A stretch of DNA of 10,451 bases from CAZYVD01 sp964651045 (GTDB lineage: Bacteria; Zhuqueibacterota; QNDG01; DSAB01), in contig CAZYVD010000078.1 in the NCBI GenBank assembly GCA_964651045.1, forward strand, positions 1-10,451, written 5' to 3'. Shown piece by piece: positions 1 to 5,763 of the stretch (the first letter of the stretch is position 1; the number at the start of each line of letters is the position of its first letter). The position numbers were made by a program, and so were the translations under genes. A model generated the notes under the pieces. The model was not told the DNA's origin, ran no database searches, and worked only from the letters and a program-made list of their open reading frames with translations.

Positions 1-8
1 AAAAAAAG

Positions 9-81
9 AGCGGGAAACGGGACTCGAACCCGCGACATTCACGTTGGCAACGTGATGCTCTACCAACTGAGCTATTCCCGC
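9..81 (-). tRNA. tRNA-Gly (anticodon GCC)
   Basis: Read on the minus strand, the sequence folds as a standard cloverleaf. The 7-bp acceptor stem is GCGGGAA/TTCCCGC, the D arm is GCTC..GAGC, and the anticodon stem TCACG/CGTGA holds loop TTGCCAA with anticodon GCC. The T arm carries the TTCGAGT loop, and the discriminator base is U, as is usual for bacterial glycine tRNA. No CCA is encoded: the discriminator is followed by C and then seven T, which may serve as a termination tract at the window edge. The tRNA would decode GGC and GGU. Nothing next to it looks like an integrated element. Confidence 0.97.
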
Positions 82-220
82 ATCTCTAATCTTCTCTTCT
101 CAACCTTTTAAGGATTCGGAGCCGCCTCTGACGCACTCCCTCCCTATTTCTCTTTGCTATCTTCGACAGCATGAATAGAAAGAACAAAAGAGAAAAAATA
201 ACAATTAGCTTCACGACAAT

Positions 221-248
221 AATTTAAAATAAATTTACTAATTGTCAA
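221..248 (-). promoter_or_regulatory. Candidate sigma70-type promoter for tRNA-Gly
   Basis: On the minus strand a perfect TTGACA (243-248) is followed after 16 bases by TAAATT (221-226, 4 of 6 to TATAAT). It lies just beyond the end of the small Cys-rich gene and points at the tRNA. The predicted leader would be about 130 bases, which is long for a tRNA, so a nearer start is possible. Confidence 0.3.
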
Positions 249-268
249 GAGAGAAAATTACTCTTTGA

Positions 269-451
269 TCACTTTTTAAACTCTAAATTTCCCACAGTAA
301 AGAAACTGTATAAATTTCTTCCGCAGCCGTTTTTGCACTTGAAATTTTTAAAGATTTCGAGACACTCCTCATAATCTTTCACAGGGAATTTGCTCACACT
401 GTTACATGCCTCACAAGTAATTACAACCTCCTTATAGGTAATTCTTGGCAT
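269..451 (-). CDS. Small Cys-rich (zinc-ribbon-like) protein, hypothetical
   Basis: I do not recognise this 60-residue protein as a named family. It has two cysteine pairs: CEAC at residues 13-16 and CKNGC at 39-43. The spacing suits a single zinc ribbon or rubredoxin-like knuckle. There is no signal peptide or membrane segment, so it should be cytoplasmic. The ATG at 451 is well supported by AGGAGGG ending four bases upstream, and the gene ends with TGA. It begins 38 bases after the C69 peptidase gene on the same strand, so the two are probably co-transcribed, although no shared function is evident. Its own strong ribosome binding site and the cysteine pattern make it more likely to be real than a chance ORF. 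Metal binding is inferred from the cysteines only. Confidence 0.7.
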   Translation of the reverse strand: MPRITYKEVVITCEACNSVSKFPVKDYEECLEIFKNFKCKNGCGRNLYSFFTVGNLEFKK

Positions 452-489
452 TCAACCCTCCTCTTTTTGGGTTTTATGCCTCTCCTCTC

Positions 490-2130
490 TTAAAACTTTT
501 CATCATATTTTGTCCAGAGAAAATCTCCAAGCCTCCAGCACATCTCCACAACCCTCTTCCCCTGCTTGATGCAGTACTCTGTGAGAAACTTCCTTACTGC
601 TGCAGGATCTTCACCATAAATCCTCTTTGCCTTCTCCTCAATACTTTTTTGATTTCTTAATAACTCATCCTGGAGCGGTTTCCATACTGCCTCCACATCC
701 TTTCTCATATCTCCCCATCTTTGAGCCGTAAGTGTACCCAATCTGTTAAAGGCCCACCATGCAGACTCGCGGTTGAATCCTTTTGTTCTGCCAGGAGTCT
801 TGTAAGATTCCGGAACATCTGTAATACAGCAATAGAGAGGCACATATACAGACGTTGCAACATTATCCCATGCGAGCCAGACCACGCCTCCGATTTCATC
901 TGGTAACCAGTCGCGCGACTGGGTAATCGTCGCATACATCGTATACCACCTTGCTATTGTTCGCTCTCCCCGCCATCCCCAGCCTCCATTTATCTTAAAT
1001 ATTTTATTCATCTCATATGGCATAAACGGATTTGCAAACGGGGATATAACTGTCTTCCCTTCCTTATCTGTGGTCGTAATATTCTTTACAAAATTATATT
1101 CAGTGCCCTCATAATAATCCTGAAAAATCGATATTAACTTTTTGATTGTCACAAGGCTGTCTGGTTTAACAGAAAAGGGATAGTTCTCTGATTCAGGATT
1201 CAGGTTTAGTGAAGGAGCAACAAGTGAAAGAACTCTCCATTCTCTTCTCCTTGCAGCAATAGATACTCTTCCTTCAGGAGCATAGGCATAACAGAATTCG
1301 AAGGGTCCCTGTTCCGGATTCCACCACTTGTTCTTTTTTGCAACATGAAAAACATTTTCCGATGCCATAAAAAAATCGGGTTTGCTTAGATCTATCTGCC
1401 TTATCCGACTGGCGTTTGCACAAACCGAAACATGATCATCAGGAACACGCTGTGCCGCCCATATTGCTCCTATCTTGCCCCTGCCAGGACCTACAATTTC
1501 AAAATGCCACACCTCCTTTGTATCTGCAATCGTTAAACACTCCCCACTATCATTGTAGCCATACTTTTTGGTCAATTCATCCGCAAGTCTTATAGCCTCC
1601 CTTGCACTCTTGCACCTCTCAAGCATCAGCCTGACAAGCTGCTGACAATCTATCAGCCCATTCTCAGAACGGAGTTCCTCCCTTCCACCAAAAGTCGACT
1701 CTCCTATTGCAAGCTGATGTTCATTCATGCATGGATAAGCAGTATTAATGTATCCATAGGTATGTCTCACCTGTGGAATTTTACCTGTCGGAACATATTT
1801 GTATGCAGGCATTGCAAGCGAGTCATCATTAACACGCTTAAGCAGAGTCACCATCTCGACCTTTTTGTGTTCTGCCGGTTCAACTATGTTGAGCCATCCT
1901 CTTGTACGATGGCTATCACATGTATGGGATGTTATAACAGACCCATCTGCAGAAGCCTTTCTTCCAACAGTAATAGTTGTACATCCATCCGGAAGCCCAT
2001 CGACTCTATCCTCTACTCCATCAAACTGCGCCTTAAGAGAACCATGAAAAAATAAAAGAGCCGATAACCCCATAATCCAAAAGTAAAATTTGTATGAATC
2101 TCTTATGAATCGATTATTGATTAATAGCAT
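490..2130 (-). CDS. Exported dipeptidase, peptidase family C69 (Ntn hydrolase)
   Basis: This is a C69 (PF03577-type) cysteine dipeptidase of the N-terminal-nucleophile hydrolase fold, which cleaves dipeptides with an unblocked N-terminus. The family signature is clear: GCTTITVGRKASADGSVI, with the nucleophile at Cys50 (counting from the ATG at 2130), then HTCDSHRTR. In the family this Cys becomes N-terminal after self-processing. A hydrophobic stretch at about residues 17-30 ending SLKA, then some 15 residues before the Cys, suggests a signal peptide plus a short propeptide and periplasmic or outer location. Start choice: an ATG at 2139 abuts the GAGAGG motif with no spacer, whereas the ATG at 2130 sits nine bases after it, so 2130 is preferred; the 2139 start would add three residues. 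About 546 residues is normal for the family. It probably heads a transcript that includes the small Cys-rich gene. Confidence 0.92.
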   Translation of the reverse strand: MLLINNRFIRDSYKFYFWIMGLSALLFFHGSLKAQFDGVEDRVDGLPDGCTTITVGRKASADGSVITSHTCDSHRTRGWLNIVEPAEHKKVEMVTLLKRVNDDSLAMPAYKYVPTGKIPQVRHTYGYINTAYPCMNEHQLAIGESTFGGREELRSENGLIDCQQLVRLMLERCKSAREAIRLADELTKKYGYNDSGECLTIADTKEVWHFEIVGPGRGKIGAIWAAQRVPDDHVSVCANASRIRQIDLSKPDFFMASENVFHVAKKNKWWNPEQGPFEFCYAYAPEGRVSIAARRREWRVLSLVAPSLNLNPESENYPFSVKPDSLVTIKKLISIFQDYYEGTEYNFVKNITTTDKEGKTVISPFANPFMPYEMNKIFKINGGWGWRGERTIARWYTMYATITQSRDWLPDEIGGVVWLAWDNVATSVYVPLYCCITDVPESYKTPGRTKGFNRESAWWAFNRLGTLTAQRWGDMRKDVEAVWKPLQDELLRNQKSIEEKAKRIYGEDPAAVRKFLTEYCIKQGKRVVEMCWRLGDFLWTKYDEKF

Positions 2131-2333
2131 CTCTCTCATCCTCTCTATAGATCATTTCTGCAAGACTTATAAATGATAAATAAATAATCTAATATTTAAA
2201 ATAAACGATAAACAATTAAAATACAAGATATTTTTTAAGGAAAATGAGTTCACAAACAGCAGGCAATATTTTCCGAAATTGACCCTCTTGCTAATTCTTA
2301 CCCCATAATTTAAGTAATTGATTTAAATGGCAT

Positions 2334-2339
2334 TATAAT
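2334..2339 (+). promoter_or_regulatory. Candidate -10 element for the FN3/sorting-domain gene
   Basis: A perfect TATAAT lies about 50 bases before the ATG at 2392, in the AT-rich divergent spacer between the C69 gene and this gene. No good -35 stands 16-18 bases upstream. An alternative is TTGACC at 2279-2284 with CATAAT at 2304-2309, at a long 19-base spacing. A 5-bp stem TGGCA/TGCCA lies in the predicted leader (about 2353-2369). The rest of the 2131-2391 spacer is AT-rich with no further clear signal. Confidence 0.35.
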
Positions 2340-2391
2340 AACATCTCTACAATGGCATAAGGCTTGCCAATAACAAAGATCGGGTGAGAAG

Positions 2392-3015
2392 ATGAAATCT
2401 ATTACACTGAAATATTTGATCATATTGCCTATCTTGTTTTTGATACCTCGTATCCACTTCTCGACATCCATACAGTGGGAAGCGGTCTCTGATGACGATC
2501 TGAAGGGATACCTTCTGTTTATCGGAACCGAGTCGGGTCACTATTCAGATACAGTAGATGTTGGAAACAGAATCGAATATGAACTGACAAACCTTGAAGA
2601 TGGCAAGACTTACTACTTTGCCATCAAGGCATATGACAACTGGGGAAATCTCAGCGACTTCTCACCAGAAATAGTATATTCAACCGGTAAAGATACAGAT
2701 GTACCGGATCGGGATAGTGAATCGCAACCATCGGAATTTACGTTAGAGCAGAACTATCCGAATCCTTTTAATCCTGAGACTACAATAAAATATTCTGTTG
2801 AAAAATGCGGCTATCTGACTCTCACTATTCACAATATACGGGGCGAATTGGTGACAACCCTCGTGGCAAAATATGTAACCACCCCAGGACCTCAGCCGCC
2901 AGTAAGATGGAATGGGAAAAACTATAGAGGAAATCCTGTAGCAAGTGGGATATATATTTGCAGGCTCCAGCAGGGCAGATCCATAAAGACACAAAGAATG
3001 ACATTAGCAAGATAA
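2392..3015 (+). CDS. Exported FN3-domain protein with T9SS type A sorting domain
   Basis: This 207-residue protein has three parts. Residues 1 to about 26 form a hydrophobic signal peptide. Residues about 27-96 form one fibronectin type III domain, recognisable from QWEAVSDDDLKGY and GKTYYFAIKAYDNWGN. After an acidic linker, residues about 115-207 form a Por/T9SS C-terminal sorting domain with YPNPFNPETTIKY at 122-134, RWNGKNYRGNPVASGIYICR, and a basic end RMTLAR. In T9SS bacteria this domain directs passage across the outer membrane and is usually removed on release or anchoring. Here it has almost no cargo, because no catalytic domain precedes the FN3. It could be a small surface adhesin-like module or the remnant of a larger protein. 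GGTGAG lies just upstream of the ATG. It is the only plus-strand gene in the window and converges on the heptose-enzyme gene with 15 bases between them. Confidence 0.88.
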   Translation: MKSITLKYLIILPILFLIPRIHFSTSIQWEAVSDDDLKGYLLFIGTESGHYSDTVDVGNRIEYELTNLEDGKTYYFAIKAYDNWGNLSDFSPEIVYSTGKDTDVPDRDSESQPSEFTLEQNYPNPFNPETTIKYSVEKCGYLTLTIHNIRGELVTTLVAKYVTTPGPQPPVRWNGKNYRGNPVASGIYICRLQQGRSIKTQRMTLAR

Positions 3016-3030
3016 TCTCTACATACACTC

Positions 3031-4104
3031 CTATTTATTCAATATAAGCTTTGCAGCTTCTAAAATGTTGTCGGCCCGGTAATCGGGTTCTCCCGAATAT
3101 TCTCCGTCATTTCCTCCTGATCCAGTCCTTACAAGAACAGTCGTCATTCCTGCCCTCCTGCCTGTTTCCACATCACTGGTCTTATCTCCAATCATTACAC
3201 AACTCGATAGATCAAGATTCAAATCATCTCTGGCCCTCCTGATCAGGGCCTGTTCTGGTTTTCTGCACGAGCACTTTTCAGCCTTGGTATGCGGACAAAA
3301 ATATATCTTATCGATCAATATGCCATGCTTTGAGAAGCACTTCAACATTTTAAGATTCACTCTATAAAAATCTTCGACCCGATAATATCCAAGACCAATA
3401 CCTGGTTGGTTTGTTATAATCACAATTCTGTACCCCCTCTCCCTAAACATCCTGATGCCTTCGACTACATGTGGAAGCATCTTGAACTTTTCTGGTTCAT
3501 GAAGATATAAGACTTCTTCATTTATCGTTCCATCCCTGTCAAGAAAGAGAGCACGATTTTTCTTAGACAATCCTCTTGCTATGTGTACTGCTCTCTGCTT
3601 CTCGATAAACTTTTCTTTACTACCTGCCAGTCGATATGTAACCCTTTCAATTATATTTGAAGTGGAGATACTCTCTTTTATTGGTATTATATGAATCTTT
3701 CCTCCATACTTCTCTACAATCTTCCTTGAGGTAAGCTCCTCGGGTCTGTAGTCTCCCCCTTTTATGTAGTAATCTGGCCTTATGATCTCGATGTTTTTTC
3801 TGTTATTTGTTTCATCAAATAAAAAGAGATAATCTACCGATTCAAGAGCGGCAACCACCTTGATCCTGCTGTGCTCATCCACTATAGGTCTGCCCTCTCC
3901 CTTATGTTTCTTCACCGACGCATCAGAATTTACTCCCACTATCAATACATCACATATCCCTTTTGCCTGTTCAAGATAATCTACATGTCCGGCATGAAGC
4001 AGATCAAATGCCCCTGATGTAAACCCGATTTTCTTCCCCACAGACCTTAAATTCTCAGAAATCGTTTTGATTTCATCACGAGACTTAATTTTATCCTTCA
4101 TCAT
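3031..4104 (-). CDS. rfaE2-gmhB: Fused heptose-1-phosphate adenylyltransferase / heptose-bisphosphate phosphatase (HldE-C + GmhB)
   Basis: Two enzymes of ADP-heptose synthesis are joined in one chain. Residues about 10-160 (numbered from the ATG at 4104) are a RfaE domain II/HldE C-terminal nucleotidyltransferase: FTSGAFDLLHAGH with the HxGH motif at 37-40, KGGDY at 115-119 and STSNII from 147. It adds AMP to heptose 1-phosphate. After a basic linker, residues about 184-357 are a HAD phosphatase of the GmhB type: FLDRDGT with Asp189 and Asp191, ITNQPGIG, the zinc motif CPHTKAEKCSC (Cys270, His272, Cys278, Cys280) and GDKTSD. It removes the 7-phosphate from heptose 1,7-bisphosphate. The two steps are consecutive; the kinase domain of HldE is absent. 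A TTG start at 4113 is possible, but the ATG pair at 4104/4101 better suits the weak GGGA site. It follows the preceding gene by about 18 bases. Cytoplasmic. Confidence 0.93.
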   Translation of the reverse strand: MMKDKIKSRDEIKTISENLRSVGKKIGFTSGAFDLLHAGHVDYLEQAKGICDVLIVGVNSDASVKKHKGEGRPIVDEHSRIKVVAALESVDYLFLFDETNNRKNIEIIRPDYYIKGGDYRPEELTSRKIVEKYGGKIHIIPIKESISTSNIIERVTYRLAGSKEKFIEKQRAVHIARGLSKKNRALFLDRDGTINEEVLYLHEPEKFKMLPHVVEGIRMFRERGYRIVIITNQPGIGLGYYRVEDFYRVNLKMLKCFSKHGILIDKIYFCPHTKAEKCSCRKPEQALIRRARDDLNLDLSSCVMIGDKTSDVETGRRAGMTTVLVRTGSGGNDGEYSGEPDYRADNILEAAKLILNK

Positions 4105-4122
4105 AAAGAACAATCCCGATTG

Positions 4123-5730
4123 TTATTTTAGAAAAATCAATTTTTTCACTATGATAAAACTACCTCTTCCTGAACCTCTTTCCCTGCCTTTTAGAATGCA
4201 TAGATGTATCCCTGATGATACTTGCCTCTTTGATTTATCTTTCCCATTCCATCTTATACTGTAAGTTCCTGATGATTTAATACCACTGGCCAATTCTATC
4301 TCCTCACAACCATTAACATCGTATATTGCTATCTCTATCTCAGCCTCTGTTTCTAGATTATACTCAATCATAATCTCTGAGTTGAATGGATTGGGATAGG
4401 TCTTGAGAATTTTATATTCACTGCTACTCTTTTTGTTTTGGTCAACATCTGAATCCCCTTCTATCTGCCAAACATGTACGATTGGTTTCTCACCATCCGC
4501 AAACAACTCAAAGATGTATAATAAACCCCTCTCTCTATCAAAGCATGCAGCTCCTACATGACTCTTCTGTTGGGAAGAATCCACGCTAAAGAGATATGGA
4601 TCGATGTTCAGTACAGCATAGGGCTGAGGATCGTAGCTGCTAATTTCACCCTCTACCACTGCTGCAAGATCGCCGGGATCATAAAAAATTATCTGGCCTT
4701 CAAACTTCTCGCACCACCATCCACGCTGGTTGAGTGGATCTTCAGGATAAGGAGGGCTGTCAGGCCATACAGTTCCATCGGCCAAGCCATACCAGCACTC
4801 TCCAATTCCCTTTGTTCCAACAAAGATAACTGCCGACCTTCCGCCAGAGGTCAGCCATGCTCCCCCACTCCACTCGTCTGCTTCTTTATAACCATTCATC
4901 ATCATCGAATCATGGCATGTTATGTACCTGCTGCCCTCCTCCTGAATTCCAAAAAGCAATAGAGGAACTATCTGGGTTATAGTATCATTCTCTCTCGAAG
5001 GATTGTCATTCTGCCATGGACTATAGGCAAACAGAGCCGGCCCCTGACCACTCCATCCTCCATCCCTGAATCTACCTGTTGCAAGCCTGTGGCCAGGAGC
5101 ATGCTCATCTGCCCACTCTTCTGGAATATCAAATATATAGTCATTTGTGACATAATTGGTATATGTTCCAAAATACCATCCGCCTCTGGGTCTTGGATCG
5201 GAAAGATTCACCTCACACCACATGTGTGAAGGATCCTGCCTCTCCTCCTGAAAATGCTGACCCCAGACAAAATGAAGCTTACCAGTTGTCTGCATGCCCT
5301 GGGGCGGCAGATATTGCATACCTACCCTTATGATCTCATAGAACAGTTCATCTCCCTTACTATCTCTGAAAAGATCTCCACGAACATTTTGAAAGCTCTG
5401 AAGTGTCTCGGCAGTATTGAGATCATCAACACTTTTGATTTCTGAAACAACAGGAACTGGAATTGTTATCTCTGATACATACATGTTCCAGTCATGACCA
5501 ACTCCAAAGATTGATCCTGGATATCCATCAGCAGGGCCGGACTCATCCCCATCTGGATAGTATGTCATAGCGCTACCGCCATAGTTCCAGCTATATTCAT
5601 AAGGCTCCACATCTGGCAGCCTAAATGCACCGCGATAGATAAGATCTTCTGGATAGATCCTCTGAGCCAGAAGACCAGCTCCACAGAACAAGAGGGAAAA
5701 GAGACCTAACAGTAACTCTTTACTCCCCAA
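4123..5730 (-). CDS. Secreted protein of unknown function with T9SS type A sorting domain
   Basis: This 535-residue protein starts with a clear signal peptide (residues 1 to about 22, ending GAGLLAQ). Residues about 25-430 form a large globular region I cannot name. It is rich in Trp, Tyr, Gly and Asp, includes VGHDWNMYVSEITIP early and GLLYIFELFADGEKPIVHVW late, and could be a beta-propeller-like extracellular fold. The end, from about 438, is a T9SS sorting domain: YPNPFN at 445-450, RWNGKDKSKRQVSSGIHL, and a basic tail ending KKLIFLK. Between the GI.L.ILK strand and the tail is an unusual Gly/Arg-rich run, GRERGSGRG. No ATG fits: the start is TTG, ten bases after a strong GGAGGAG, and the next in-frame ATG would lose the signal peptide. 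It lies 33 bases after the M14 peptidase gene and just before the heptose enzyme gene, so the three form an apparent operon. Confidence 0.85.
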   Translation of the reverse strand: MGSKELLLGLFSLLFCGAGLLAQRIYPEDLIYRGAFRLPDVEPYEYSWNYGGSAMTYYPDGDESGPADGYPGSIFGVGHDWNMYVSEITIPVPVVSEIKSVDDLNTAETLQSFQNVRGDLFRDSKGDELFYEIIRVGMQYLPPQGMQTTGKLHFVWGQHFQEERQDPSHMWCEVNLSDPRPRGGWYFGTYTNYVTNDYIFDIPEEWADEHAPGHRLATGRFRDGGWSGQGPALFAYSPWQNDNPSRENDTITQIVPLLLFGIQEEGSRYITCHDSMMMNGYKEADEWSGGAWLTSGGRSAVIFVGTKGIGECWYGLADGTVWPDSPPYPEDPLNQRGWWCEKFEGQIIFYDPGDLAAVVEGEISSYDPQPYAVLNIDPYLFSVDSSQQKSHVGAACFDRERGLLYIFELFADGEKPIVHVWQIEGDSDVDQNKKSSSEYKILKTYPNPFNSEIMIEYNLETEAEIEIAIYDVNGCEEIELASGIKSSGTYSIRWNGKDKSKRQVSSGIHLCILKGRERGSGRGSFIIVKKLIFLK

Positions 5731-5763
5731 AATTTTACTGCTCCTCCACTCGATACCGACTAT

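Noticed and set aside
1717..2055. 112-codon plus-strand frame opposite the C69 gene
   Set aside because: It is fully antisense to a well-supported peptidase with conserved motifs and shows no domain or ribosome site.
3037..3062. AAGCT-TTGC-AGCTT hairpin as a terminator for the convergent genes
   Set aside because: The stem is only five base pairs, has no T tract on either strand, and lies inside the coding end of the heptose enzyme gene.
4558..4962. 134-codon plus-strand frame opposite the T9SS-sorted protein gene
   Set aside because: It is antisense to a continuous secreted-protein frame with a signal peptide and sorting domain, and its sequence shows no recognisable family.
5700..5730. 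Lipoprotein signal (lipobox) in the unknown secreted protein
   Set aside because: The only Cys in the signal peptide follows Phe (LLFC-G), which does not fit the small residue expected before a lipobox Cys. An ordinary signal peptidase I site at LLAQ fits better.
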